From positions 4,649,226 to 4,713,225 of the forward strand of contig NZ_KB912877.1 in NCBI RefSeq assembly GCF_000383855.1: DNA of 64,000 bases. Reading direction: 5' to 3'. Below the pieces are notes generated by a model. It was not told where the DNA came from, searched no databases, and worked only from the letters and a program-made list of their open reading frames with translations. This DNA is from Methylobacter marinus A45. Lineage in GTDB: Bacteria; Pseudomonadota; Gammaproteobacteria; Methylococcales; Methylomonadaceae. The translations under genes were made by a program, and so were the position numbers. Below, one piece after another: positions 24,378 through 32,524 of the stretch. Numbering within the stretch: the stretch's first letter is position 1; each line of letters opens with the position of its first letter.

Positions 24378-25830
24378 GGTAGCTCCCCAAATTCAATGTC
24401 TTTCTGTTCGCAGAATATTGCTGGCGTTCCTCAATAATTTTGTCCGCCCAATACCTTGGATTCTTGTAATTTCTTGATTTACCCAGGGCGATCAGCTCAG
24501 CCCGCGTACGCGCGCCCTTCAATTCGGACGCCTTTTTCTGGCGAATCTGCGCCGCCATCTCCGGCGTCAGTTCCACCAGTTGCCCCTCGCGCGTACGTAT
24601 AAAATCACCGCGCGCAGCGCCTCCTTCTCTCTCCACTTCCGTTCCGCATTCCGTGCAGATAGTCGCCGCCAGCGGCATATAAGTTCTGCACCCTGTGCAA
24701 AATTTGGTCGGCGCATTGCCTCGTTTTTTAGAATTGCGCTCCAGCCCATCCAATGACCATTCCACTTCGTCAGTCGGTAGGCCATGGCGCCGCACATTAT
24801 CAGCATGGTCCAGGATCACCGCCTTATCCTTGCCCGGGGAGGCGCGGAGCGCGCGGCCGATTTGCTGCATGGCCAGCGCATAAGACTCGGTGGGGCGGAG
24901 GAGGATCGCGGCAAAAACCGCCGGAATATCCGTCCCCTCCGAGACCACATTACAGCTCGCCAGCACATGCAAGCCGCCATTGCCCAAATCCCTGATCATC
25001 CGCGCCCGCTCCTTATCCGGCGTGCCGCCCGTTAGTATCGCCGCCTGATAGCCGGCCGCCTTAAACTGCTCCACCACATGCGCGGCATGCTCGACCGTCA
25101 CCGTAAACGCGATCGCACTGCGCCGATCGGCAAAGCGCCGGTAATGCTCAACGGCATCGCCCGTAATCGGCGCGCGGTCTACCGCCCCCGCCAAGGCAGA
25201 AACGACGAAATCGCCGCCTCTTTTTTTAACCCCCGACAGATCGATCGACGTCGATGGCGCATACACCACCGGCCGCACTAGCTGCCCGCGCTCGATCAGC
25301 TCCGACATGCTCGGGCCCAGCACCATGTGATCAAAAAATCCATGGGCATGAACGCCCAGCCCCTTGCCGTCCAACCGGCACGGCGTCGCGCTCACGCCCA
25401 GCAGCTTCGCCCCGGCGTTATGCTGCAGCACCGTGCCCCAGGTTGATTTTCGGGTGGCATGGTGCGCCTCGTCGATAATCACAAAATCGAACCTATACCT
25501 CCCCCCGCGATCCAAACGCACGCGGTTGGCCAAGGTCTGCACCATGCCGACCTGCACCCGGTCATTGGTCGGCCTAGCATCCGGCGTGATAATGCCGTGC
25601 CTGCAACCCCAGCGCTTCAGCGCTGCCGACATCTGGCCGATCAGCTCCCGGCGATGCCCCAACAACAGCACCGATCGGCCGCGCGCGGCCGCCCGCATGG
25701 CCATATAGGTAAAAACGACGGTCTTCCCGCCCCCCGTGGGCAACACAAATAGCGGGGCCTGATAGCCTGCGGCATAGGCTGCGCCCAGCTCATTCACGGC
25801 GGCATCTTGATAGTCGAGGAGGCTAAGCAT
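24367..25830 (-). CDS. Superfamily II DEAD/DEAH-box helicase
   Basis: 487 residues. Motif I is LPTGGGKTVV (about 29-38), motif II is IIDEAHH, motif III-like is GVSATPCR, and the C-terminal lobe ends with QQIGRALRASPGKDKA (motif VI). A CxxC...CxxC zinc segment (FCTGCRTYMPLAATICTECG) follows near residue 390. Such UvsW/RadD-like helicases are typical of phage replication modules. Confidence 0.9.
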   Translation of the reverse strand: MLSLLDYQDAAVNELGAAYAAGYQAPLFVLPTGGGKTVVFTYMAMRAAARGRSVLLLGHRRELIGQMSAALKRWGCRHGIITPDARPTNDRVQVGMVQTLANRVRLDRGGRYRFDFVIIDEAHHATRKSTWGTVLQHNAGAKLLGVSATPCRLDGKGLGVHAHGFFDHMVLGPSMSELIERGQLVRPVVYAPSTSIDLSGVKKRGGDFVVSALAGAVDRAPITGDAVEHYRRFADRRSAIAFTVTVEHAAHVVEQFKAAGYQAAILTGGTPDKERARMIRDLGNGGLHVLASCNVVSEGTDIPAVFAAILLRPTESYALAMQQIGRALRASPGKDKAVILDHADNVRRHGLPTDEVEWSLDGLERNSKKRGNAPTKFCTGCRTYMPLAATICTECGTEVEREGGAARGDFIRTREGQLVELTPEMAAQIRQKKASELKGARTRAELIALGKSRNYKNPRYWADKIIEERQQYSANRKTLNLGSYRGR

Positions 25831-25849
25831 TCGTAATAATGCGATTCAG

Positions 25850-26137
25850 TTACTTTTTAAGAGAATTCAAGACGACCTGTGCTTCGTTACCACTAATACC
25901 GTTCCACTTCGCAGGCCTAGCTGATCTCAGTATGGTGAACGCTTCCATATCACTGATCATTTTCCATGGACGTCGCTCGACAATAGCTGCCGCCTCGCAA
26001 ATTGATAATCCGCCTCGTTCAGCTAATCTCGCCAATGATTGGCCATCATGATTACGCCTCGCCCATTCCTCATTAAGTACTTCCATTCTCACAAATAGCG
26101 CGTAACCTTGAATTGGCATGTATGAACCGTTAGCCAT
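25850..26137 (-). CDS. Hypothetical small phage protein
   Basis: 95 residues, soluble and helical. The middle (LARLAERGGLSICEAAAIVE) could be a helix-turn-helix-like segment, but this is weak. It lies 19 bp before the helicase gene in the same operon. Confidence 0.6.
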   Translation of the reverse strand: MANGSYMPIQGYALFVRMEVLNEEWARRNHDGQSLARLAERGGLSICEAAAIVERRPWKMISDMEAFTILRSARPAKWNGISGNEAQVVLNSLKK

Positions 26138-26174
26138 TACTTCCCCACCTTTTTAACTTCCCACATTTTTAAAA

Positions 26175-26510
26175 TTACGCCGCTTTTCCAAACCGCTTAT
26201 CGATCGCAACCCGCACCCGGTCAAACAGCCCCTCGAACGAACCATTAGCCCCGACCACCGCATCACCAGGATGAATCGCCACTCCATGATCGCCCGACTC
26301 ATCGCCCTCGCGGACAACATGAATAATCAATGCGCCCGCCTCGCGAAGAAAAAGCGCCTTGTGCTCATGCCTAACGTTCGGGAACACCAGGTTGTCGTTT
26401 CCGAACAACCTGATCTCATACTCGTTTTCAAGCTCATGAAAACCGTGTCCCGCCAGGCGCGCGGAAACTGCCTGCGTGTCTGCGTTAGTGCCCACCAGTC
26501 CAATAATCAA
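26175..26510 (-). CDS. dNMP kinase-like protein lacking a P-loop
   Basis: 111 residues. Overall it resembles a phage deoxynucleoside monophosphate kinase cut short: IIGLVGTNADTQAVSARLAG replaces the usual G-x2-G-SGKDT loop, and VFPNVRHEHKALFLREAGAL matches the DVRF-x-NEA segment, followed by a short end. The missing GK[ST] means ATP binding is doubtful. The start overlaps... the next upstream gene ends 4 bp into it (ATGA), so it is in an operon with small membrane proteins. Confidence 0.65.
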   Translation of the reverse strand: MIIGLVGTNADTQAVSARLAGHGFHELENEYEIRLFGNDNLVFPNVRHEHKALFLREAGALIIHVVREGDESGDHGVAIHPGDAVVGANGSFEGLFDRVRVAIDKRFGKAA

Positions 26511-26713
26511 AAGTGCATCTCCGATTCATCGCCCAGCGAAGGACGAAACCACACCAGCCATACAACCCCGCCCAACAACTCAACAGCCCACAGCAAACAA
26601 ACCGGCGACATCACCACCAACCATGAACCACACAGCACGCCGGCCAGCTTCAACACCGCCAACAGCGCCGTGCAAAAAATCGCGGCCATGCCCAGAACGA
26701 TCAGATCTCTCAC
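26507..26713 (-). CDS. Small two-TM phage membrane protein
   Basis: 68 residues with hydrophobic stretches at about 3-25 and 32-56. No family is recognised. The stop overlaps the start of the dNMP kinase-like gene by 4 bp. Confidence 0.6.
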   Translation of the reverse strand: MRDLIVLGMAAIFCTALLAVLKLAGVLCGSWLVVMSPVCLLWAVELLGGVVWLVWFRPSLGDESEMHF

Positions 26714-26739
26714 AATCCTCTCCAGCCTTTATCCAACAA

Positions 26740-26907
26740 CTACAGCAGCGCCCAAAGCAACCACGCCAGCAATGACACAATCGCGGCCAGTGGATAAAAC
26801 ACCACCTTCTCGATGCCTCGGAAGTAATCGCCGCGGGAAGGCCAAAGCGCCACCCAGGCAAACGCCACCACCGAAATAATCGCCGGAACCGCCCACGAAT
26901 AATTCAT
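26740..26907 (-). CDS. Small two-TM phage membrane protein
   Basis: 55 residues from MNYSWAVPAII, chosen because GGGAGGGG lies just upstream. Two hydrophobic segments flank a short PSRGDYFRG loop. It overlaps the gene before it by 4 bp. Confidence 0.6.
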   Translation of the reverse strand: MNYSWAVPAIISVVAFAWVALWPSRGDYFRGIEKVVFYPLAAIVSLLAWLLWALL

Positions 26908-27047
26908 AACCCCTCCCACAACTTCTCCATCACCCTGCTCCACCACACATCGAATTGCTCACAGCATTTAGTCAAAAAATAGATCGGCGTGCTAATCAGC
27001 CAAAACACGCAGAACACCAAAAGCGCCAGGCAATACAAGAGCCGCAT
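26904..27047 (-). CDS. Tiny single-TM phage membrane protein
   Basis: 47 residues starting MRLLYCLALLVFCVFWLIST, one membrane anchor with a Trp-rich tail (WWSRVMEKLWEGL). Its ATG directly follows the stop of the LuxR-type gene (TGAATG), and its stop overlaps the next start by 4 bp. The tight packing supports it as real. Confidence 0.6.
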   Translation of the reverse strand: MRLLYCLALLVFCVFWLISTPIYFLTKCCEQFDVWWSRVMEKLWEGL

Positions 27048-27374
27048 TCACACCTCATGCCGGACAACCCGGCCCGACACTACCGAAAACGACCGCGTCA
27101 GCCGCATCCGCCGTTGATCCTGGCCATTCGTTGCCGAACCGATCACCACCATCAGCACCACCGACTGAATCAACCCTTGCTGCAACGCCAGCTTAACCAG
27201 CTGTGCTATATTGCGGGCGCCCAGACGCTCGCGGGCCTGTTCGATATGCTTGCGAATCGTGCCCAGCGAACGGAACCGCGCGTTGGCGACCTCCTCCGCC
27301 GTCAGGCCGTCCGACAACGCCTGCACGATCTGGACCTGTGTTTTAGTCAACGTCCCCGCATTACCTAACCGCAT
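27048..27374 (-). CDS. LuxR-type helix-turn-helix regulator, phage
   Basis: 108 residues. Residues 8-65 form a GerE/LuxR helix-turn-helix: LTKTQVQIVQALSDGLTAEE, VANARFRSLGTIRKHIEQAR and RLGARNIAQLVKLA. There is no receiver domain. The ribosome site GGAGGGGTT precedes the ATG. It heads the operon of small membrane proteins, dNMP kinase-like protein and replication genes, and probably regulates early transcription. Confidence 0.75.
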   Translation of the reverse strand: MRLGNAGTLTKTQVQIVQALSDGLTAEEVANARFRSLGTIRKHIEQARERLGARNIAQLVKLALQQGLIQSVVLMVVIGSATNGQDQRRMRLTRSFSVVSGRVVRHEV

Positions 27375-27501
27375 AACCCCTCCAAAAATACGAAATAACG
27401 ACCCTATTGCTGAGTTTCCGCATGAGATAACCTATGCTTGAAAAAGCCCCACCGCCGGCACATCCGGCGCGGGTAGCCTTAACATCCCATCAGGAAGACA
27501 C

Positions 27502-27786
27502 ATGCAGAACTCAACAAAATGGATCATCGAATTAAAAGAACTGTTTGAAACATTTAAAACATCACCCCCAAAAAGCCGAAAATCGATACTGCCCCGAATC
27601 GAATTAGCCTGCACGCAAATCCAGTCATTCGGCGTTTCGCCCTACGTCTCGCAATGCTGCACCAGGCTGCTCGAATCCTGCCGGCAAATGGCGCGGCTAA
27701 GACAGCCGAAAGACTATGACGAATCGACGCTAATCAGCCGCGCATTGGGCGACCTGTCGTCCATAGAAAGCAATCTCGGCAAATAA
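27502..27786 (+). CDS. Hypothetical small phage protein
   Basis: 94 residues, basic and helical, not recognised. AGGAAG lies 6 nt before the ATG. It is divergent from the LuxR-type gene and converges on the 172-residue gene, overlapping its last 73 bp. A 5-bp GC hairpin (GCCGG/CCGGC) lies in its leader. Confidence 0.55.
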   Translation: MQNSTKWIIELKELFETFKTSPPKSRKSILPRIELACTQIQSFGVSPYVSQCCTRLLESCRQMARLRQPKDYDESTLISRALGDLSSIESNLGK

Positions 27787-28232
27787 TGCTGATACGTATT
27801 CACCGCATTGGCATAAAACGCCGTATCGATAAACCTGAGATTCTTATCGAACGTCGCCGGCGTATCCTCGGGTTGGCCTTGAATCTGATACAACACGTCG
27901 CGCAAAGCCGCGACAAGATTCAATACGTCGTCGCCGTAATCGTTCCTGCCGACCAAGGCCTTGCCGGAGGGGCTGTTGGGATTGACAGTAACCTCGATAA
28001 ACCTCGAAATATAATGAGCGTAAGTATTCACCGCATTGGCATAAAACGCCGTGTCGATAAACCTGAGATTCTTGTCGCACGCCGCCGGCGTAGCCTTGGG
28101 CTGGTCCTGAATCTGATACAACACATCGCGCAAGGCGAACGTCAAATTTTTAATGTCGTCACCGTAATCGTTCCATCCGACAAAAGCCTTGCCGGAGGGA
28201 TCGTTGGGATCGACTTCTATCCTGCTTTTCAT
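27714..28232 (-). CDS. Tandem-duplicated hypothetical phage protein
   Basis: 172 residues made of two similar halves (about 4-76 and 81-153), each with PSGKA-V-NDYGDD, LRDVLYQIQ-QP and KNLRFIDTAFYANAVNTY. The underlying DNA is also duplicated, implying recent origin. AAGGA precedes the ATG. The function is unknown. The gene directly follows the tRNA on the same strand. Confidence 0.7.
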   Translation of the reverse strand: MKSRIEVDPNDPSGKAFVGWNDYGDDIKNLTFALRDVLYQIQDQPKATPAACDKNLRFIDTAFYANAVNTYAHYISRFIEVTVNPNSPSGKALVGRNDYGDDVLNLVAALRDVLYQIQGQPEDTPATFDKNLRFIDTAFYANAVNTYQHYLPRLLSMDDRSPNARLISVDSS

Positions 28233-28251
28233 CGAAAATCCTTAAAAAGGG

Positions 28252-28323
28252 TTGCGGAGGCAGGATTTGAACCTGCGAACTTGAGCTTATGAGACTCACG
28301 AGTTGCCACTACTCTACTCCGCC
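28252..28323 (-). tRNA. tRNA with CAU anticodon (Met or Ile2), prophage-encoded
   Basis: The cloverleaf folds on the - strand: acceptor GGCGGAG/CTCCGCA (first pair is a G-A mismatch), D-arm GAGT/ACTC, anticodon arm TGAGT-CTCATAA-GCTCA, and T-arm GCAGG-TTCAAAT-CCTGC. CCA is not encoded (CCC follows). It lies between the Cro-like gene and the 172-residue gene. Met and lysidine-modified Ile identities cannot be told apart here. Confidence 0.75.
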
Positions 28324-28390
28324 GAAAAAGGGCCACGGCCGACCACAATGCCAAGAGTGCTAACAAAAGATTCTGGCCGGCCGTGATTGA

Positions 28391-28612
28391 TCATGCTGCG
28401 GTGTCCTGATCATCTGGAGTGCCAAAAATATTGGGCAATAGATCGTAACGCGAGATTTCCCCACCTGATCTCCTTTCAAGATCGATGGCAGCATTAGCAG
28501 TCATTTTGTAACGACCGCTCAGACGATGCGAGATCATTCCCTGAGATAACCCAAGGGCTTTAGCCGCTGCAACTTGTGTTTTATGTTTTTTTACGAACTG
28601 TTCTAAATTCAT
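28391..28612 (-). CDS. Cro/YdaS-like DNA-binding protein
   Basis: 73 residues. The helix-turn-helix reads TQVAAAKALGLSQGMISHRL. It matches the YdaS/Cro class that sits opposite CI-type repressors. It is divergent from the repressor gene across a 93-bp region with three operator-like sites. It should head the early leftward operon. Confidence 0.8.
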   Translation of the reverse strand: MNLEQFVKKHKTQVAAAKALGLSQGMISHRLSGRYKMTANAAIDLERRSGGEISRYDLLPNIFGTPDDQDTAA

Positions 28613-28622
28613 TACAACAAAA

Positions 28623-28697
28623 TATTAGCAGAGCTATTTATTTTAATCAACAAACAATAGCTTTGCTATTTGTTTTGTTTATTAGCAAAACTAATAA
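28623..28697. promoter_or_regulatory. Immunity operator region with Cro promoter
   Basis: Three related dyads with cores TAGCAGAGCTA (28627-28637), TAGCTTTGCTA (28659-28669) and TAGCAAAACTA (28683-28693) lie between the divergent regulators. The - strand promoter is clear: -35 TTGATT (28646-28651), 17-bp spacer and -10 TAATAT (28623-28628), with site 1 inside the promoter. The + strand repressor promoter is less clear; TAATAA at 28692-28697 would give an almost leaderless transcript. Confidence 0.75.
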
Positions 28698-28705
28698 TTA
28701 GTCTT

Positions 28706-29191
28706 ATGATTAAAAGACCCGAACTTACTGATGAAGAAAAGAGAGAAGCAGAAGCTCTAAAAAAAATATGGGATAAAAAGAAAAAGGAATTGCGCGAACG
28801 AGGAATTAAGTTAACCCAGGAATCAGCTGCTGAAGAATTAGGTTTTGATACTCAAGGGGCTGTTAGCCAATACTTAAATGGTAAGATACGACTCAATCTT
28901 GATGCTATTATAAAATTCTCGAAACTATTAGGTTGTAAACCTAATGACATACGACCTTCTCTTGATATTCTGGTTGATGAAACGGCTCGACCTAGATCGC
29001 CAATCGCCATCGACAAAGACAAAACACATTTGAACGAATCTGCGCTCGCTAGTGATGCCGAGGCCTTAGCAGATTTACCCGAAGAAGCGAAAAAACTGAT
29101 CCATAACCTAATCAATCTCTCATCCTCCGGTGAAATTGACAAAAAGAGCATCGAAATCCTCCAGATAATGACGGATAAACTGAAAAAATAG
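28706..29191 (+). CDS. CI-like phage repressor (HTH only)
   Basis: 161 residues from MIKRPELTDEEKREAEALKK. The XRE helix-turn-helix spans about 27-80 (LTQESAAEELGFDTQGAVSQ, YLNGKIRLNLDAIIKFSKLL). The C-terminal part is acidic and helical, with no S24 peptidase, so induction is unlikely to be by RecA-stimulated self-cleavage. An antirepressor (BRO, Rha) or the ImmA/IrrE peptidase could relieve it. It is followed after 6 bp by the HipA-like gene. Confidence 0.82.
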   Translation: MIKRPELTDEEKREAEALKKIWDKKKKELRERGIKLTQESAAEELGFDTQGAVSQYLNGKIRLNLDAIIKFSKLLGCKPNDIRPSLDILVDETARPRSPIAIDKDKTHLNESALASDAEALADLPEEAKKLIHNLINLSSSGEIDKKSIEILQIMTDKLKK

Positions 29192-29197
29192 GATTTT

Positions 29198-30007
29198 ATG
29201 ACCAAAGCAACAGCCATTATTGAAATAGCAAATCCCAAAAAAAGCCCAGCGCTTCAGTATCAGCGAGAATTATTTCCTGTAGAGATTATCGATCTTTATC
29301 CGAATGACCAGGGCAGCGCCGATCTGTCATTAATCGGCACCGGGCGCAACAATAAAGACTATGCTATAAAGCGTGTCTGTGACGGCAACAACATGATTCC
29401 AGCAACTGAGCTCTTCTGTTACGAACTCGCCAGACGCGTCAATATAGCGACTCCGGAATTTGACATTGTGATGCTTAAGGATGGCGAACTGGCATTTGGT
29501 TCAGTATGGGAAGGCGGTGTTTACCGTATCTCAGGAGTTAATGAAGCCGCAAAAATACTGACGGGCGCAACTAAAGTAAAAGCGCTTGATCAGTTTTTCG
29601 GTAAGGTCTATGCGTTTGATTTATTCATCAATAATATTGACCGGCACTTCGGAAACTTTTTGTTCAGACAAAGTTATAATAGCTGTATTGCCTTGGCGTT
29701 TGATTACAGCCGGGCATGGTATGAAATAGATTTTGCGGGACTGCAAGCGATAGACAAGCAATGCAAGACGCAAATGGTCATCAATATAATCAAAAAATTT
29801 GGCAGATTTGATCGGCAACAATCAGAAAAAACGCTTGATGAACTCAGCCAGATAGAACCATCAACAATCGAGCAGATTCTCTCGGAAATACCGGAATCAT
29901 GGATGACAAAGAAACAATCTAACGGGATAATAGCCTGGTGGAATACCCAACACTTTAAAGATAGATTGCTGACTTTAAAAAAAGAGATTACTAATGATCT
30001 GGTTTGA
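29198..30007 (+). CDS. HipA-like kinase (HipA_2)
   Basis: 269 residues. Kinase-like motifs: YAIKRVCDGNN (ATP-binding Lys), FINNIDRHFGNFLF (catalytic Asp-Arg-His and Asn) and ALAFDYSRAW (metal-binding Asp). This is the short HipA-like kinase family usually paired with DUF3037. It lacks the HipB operator-binding partner. It is co-transcribed with the repressor and so expressed in the lysogen. Its stop lies 14 bp inside the next gene. Confidence 0.8.
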   Translation: MTKATAIIEIANPKKSPALQYQRELFPVEIIDLYPNDQGSADLSLIGTGRNNKDYAIKRVCDGNNMIPATELFCYELARRVNIATPEFDIVMLKDGELAFGSVWEGGVYRISGVNEAAKILTGATKVKALDQFFGKVYAFDLFINNIDRHFGNFLFRQSYNSCIALAFDYSRAWYEIDFAGLQAIDKQCKTQMVINIIKKFGRFDRQQSEKTLDELSQIEPSTIEQILSEIPESWMTKKQSNGIIAWWNTQHFKDRLLTLKKEITNDLV

Positions 30008-30821
30008 TTATGCACTTATTCGTTACATGCCGAACCCCAAGCGCGGCGAGACCATTAATCTGGGTCTTGTTGTGTTTCGGGAATCCGGCATTGATGTAAA
30101 AGTTTTGTCATCTTCAGCCAAAGTGCGCATGATCGATGGCGAGTCATCTCAATTGGATATCGACCAACTTAAAGAATCCATCCAACACCTGGTGCAAGTA
30201 GCCGAAACATCGGATGAACAATATCAATTGTTATCCCTCCTCAGTGATAGCGTGTTTCTTTCCAACAAAAGCCAGTTTGCCGTTGATGAGCTAAGCCAGT
30301 ATGAAAACAAGGTAGATCGGTTATTTAACGACTTGGTAAAGCCCTTCGCCAGCAAAGAAAAAAGCATCCGCACGTCGCGATTAAGCACGCAATTAAAGCA
30401 TAAATTCGAGGCGCTTAACTTGTTGGCAAAAGACGTGTCAGAGCTAAGCAAACATAAAATAGTACCCAACTACCCTATTAATGAAAACATGGGGTTAACC
30501 GCTGATTTTCTATTAAAGAACGGCATTTACCATCTTTCCGAGGTGGTGGACTTTAATGTGAATGATGCGCAAAGCAAGCTCAAAGAAACGTCATTAAAGA
30601 TCATGACCTTTATGATGAGTAAAAAGGTGCTCAGCAGTCCTGTTAATTGCTATTTTGTTTATTCAGCGACCCCAAAAAGGGAAAATGAGATTATCCAGCA
30701 CATCAATATGGCCGAAGAATACAGTCACAAAATATTTAATATGGACTCATCTGACGACTATAAAAAATACATGACGCTCATCTCAGAACTGACGCATACA
30801 GAGCTGACTATTATGCATTAA
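29994..30821 (+). CDS. DUF3037 protein, partner of HipA-like kinase
   Basis: 275 residues. The N-terminus MIWFDYALIRYMPNPKRGET and INLGLVVFRESG are the DUF3037 signature; the rest is helical. It is coupled to the HipA-like gene by a 14-bp overlap. The pairing is recurrent in islands and suggests a toxin-antitoxin or defence unit, but the function is unproven. Confidence 0.8.
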   Translation: MIWFDYALIRYMPNPKRGETINLGLVVFRESGIDVKVLSSSAKVRMIDGESSQLDIDQLKESIQHLVQVAETSDEQYQLLSLLSDSVFLSNKSQFAVDELSQYENKVDRLFNDLVKPFASKEKSIRTSRLSTQLKHKFEALNLLAKDVSELSKHKIVPNYPINENMGLTADFLLKNGIYHLSEVVDFNVNDAQSKLKETSLKIMTFMMSKKVLSSPVNCYFVYSATPKRENEIIQHINMAEEYSHKIFNMDSSDDYKKYMTLISELTHTELTIMH

Positions 30822-30916
30822 ATTATGCTATCTAAAGTGCAATAGCACATTAAAAGCCAATTAGCCGCCGGACGAAATTGACTTCTAATTGAGCAAAATG
30901 ATACATTGATATGGCA

Positions 30917-30953
30917 AAAAACCTCAAAAACACAGCTGTTTTCGAGGTTTTTT
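30917..30953 (+). terminator. Intrinsic terminator after repressor operon
   Basis: AACCTC-AAAACA-...-TGTTTT-GAGGTT forms a long stem with small mismatches, followed by TTTTTTG. It ends the cI-hipA-DUF3037 operon. The A run on the other side makes it potentially bidirectional. Confidence 0.8.
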
Positions 30954-31069
30954 GTTGCACTAAATTATTTAAATTAGTGTCTATAATTATAAAAAGTAAA
31001 GATTTCAAGCTTTAAGATGATCAATTCTAAAAGCCATAGAAATAAACTCCAGGTGGAACGGAAGCGTAT

Positions 31070-31150
31070 ATGAACTTAAAGCAACTATCATTAGATGCTG
31101 GTTTTAATTGTTTTTTATATCCATATTTTTTAGAAAAATGTGTGAAATAA
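31070..31150 (+). CDS. Possible 26-residue leader peptide
   Basis: ATG at 31070 is preceded by AGGTGGAACGGAAG; the peptide is MNLKQLSLDAGFNCFLYPYF followed by LEKCVK. It ends 4 bp before the TIGR04255-type gene. It may be a leader or chance; nothing else supports it. Confidence 0.2.
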   Translation: MNLKQLSLDAGFNCFLYPYFLEKCVK

Positions 31151-31154
31151 CTTT

Positions 31155-31913
31155 ATGCAATTAAGCACTAACGTAGAACCAAGAACCTATTTACATCCAC
31201 CAGTCGTTGAGGCTGTGATTGAAATCCGTGTAGATCGCGCGTTGACCCAAACTGAACTAAAAAAACTTGCTGCGAAGCTCAAGAAACATTATCCAAACTC
31301 GCAACCTCAAAACGAAGTCGGAATCAATATAGGGCCCAATCCAGCTGCTGGTGATGTGACAGTGAGTCAGCGCCAGAAAGGCTTTCGTTTATCTTCTGAT
31401 GATCAAGCTGATATTGTAATTATTGCACCACAAAACTTAATAATAGCGCGCCTCGCGCCTTACCAAGGATGGGCGGCTATTCATGCCAAAGTTATCTCAG
31501 CCTGGAAAATATGGAAAGGTATCGCCAAAACTCGACCCATCTCTCGTTTAGGTGTCCGCTATATTAATAGAATTGATATTCCAGTTGATGAGGCTGACAA
31601 TATTAATATTGAAGATTATCTAACCTTCTATCCGAATGTTCCTGTATTTAATGATAGACCATTGGATAATTACCTTATTCAGATTACTAAACCTACATCT
31701 GATCCACTATGGTCCACAACCATTACTTCGACAATCCAGCCGTCACCTTTAATCAATACTATATCTTTGTTGCTTGATATTGACGTATTTAGGACTAAAG
31801 AAATACCGCTAAATGATGATGATTTGTTGCCAATACTCATCAAAGCAGGTCATCTTAAAAATAATATATTTCAGCAATGTATAACACCCCGAACTGAGGA
31901 GATCTTCAACTAA
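31155..31913 (+). CDS. TIGR04255 family protein, first gene of unknown operon
   Basis: 252 residues. The N-terminal HPPVVEAVIEIRVDRALTQ is the TIGR04255 hallmark; the central ISRLGVRYINRIDIPVDEAD and the C-terminal LLDIDVF also fit. This family is sporadically distributed in mobile elements. No active-site motif is visible. Its stop overlaps the next start (TAATGA). Confidence 0.8.
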   Translation: MQLSTNVEPRTYLHPPVVEAVIEIRVDRALTQTELKKLAAKLKKHYPNSQPQNEVGINIGPNPAAGDVTVSQRQKGFRLSSDDQADIVIIAPQNLIIARLAPYQGWAAIHAKVISAWKIWKGIAKTRPISRLGVRYINRIDIPVDEADNINIEDYLTFYPNVPVFNDRPLDNYLIQITKPTSDPLWSTTITSTIQPSPLINTISLLLDIDVFRTKEIPLNDDDLLPILIKAGHLKNNIFQQCITPRTEEIFN

Positions 31914-32524
31914 TGATACTTCAACTTGCTTCTAGTAGAGTTTCCCCGTCAGAACTTTACGATCAATCGTATGTCATCCAAGATCCACAAAAGCTAGCGG
32001 AAACTATAAAGCAGGCATTAAGCCCTTTAAAATTAAATAAAACTGGGGCTGGCGATCATACGCAACAAGTACCAAGGGACATTGCTTCGCTTGAAGATAG
32101 GCTCTTTGAGGCTCGAGCTTCCTGCAAAATTAAAACAGCAGCAGTAGCTATGTATCTCCCTAGTGAATGGCGTTCTCGATTTTTTTCACAACTTGATGAT
32201 TTAATGGATGCCGAAAACTGGGAGGATGACGACACACCAATTACAGAGGCATCTTTCGCCACATTACTGCGGATGCTCTTACTGATATGGCCGGTCAGGC
32301 GACCAGGCCTTGGCGCAACAAGCGAGGGCCATATTATTGCAACGTGGTCCATAGAAAAAGATAGGTTAACCATAGAATGCTTGCCAGGGGATAGGATCCG
32401 TTGGGTTGTAAATAAATATATTGAAGGAAATCGTGAAAGTGCTGCCGGGGATATCCCTTTAACCAGATTGAATGCTGTGCTAGCACCCTATGATCCTGAG
32501 TGCTGGTTTGTCGATGCCTCCTAG
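31913..32524 (+). CDS. Unknown protein, second gene of TIGR04255 operon
   Basis: 203 residues, not recognised. The middle (WRSRFFSQLDDLMDAENWED, LLRMLLLIWPVRRPGLG) precedes a beta-like GHIIATWSIEKDRLTIECLP. It looks soluble. It overlaps both neighbours, so the three genes are translationally coupled. Confidence 0.7.
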   Translation: MILQLASSRVSPSELYDQSYVIQDPQKLAETIKQALSPLKLNKTGAGDHTQQVPRDIASLEDRLFEARASCKIKTAAVAMYLPSEWRSRFFSQLDDLMDAENWEDDDTPITEASFATLLRMLLLIWPVRRPGLGATSEGHIIATWSIEKDRLTIECLPGDRIRWVVNKYIEGNRESAAGDIPLTRLNAVLAPYDPECWFVDAS

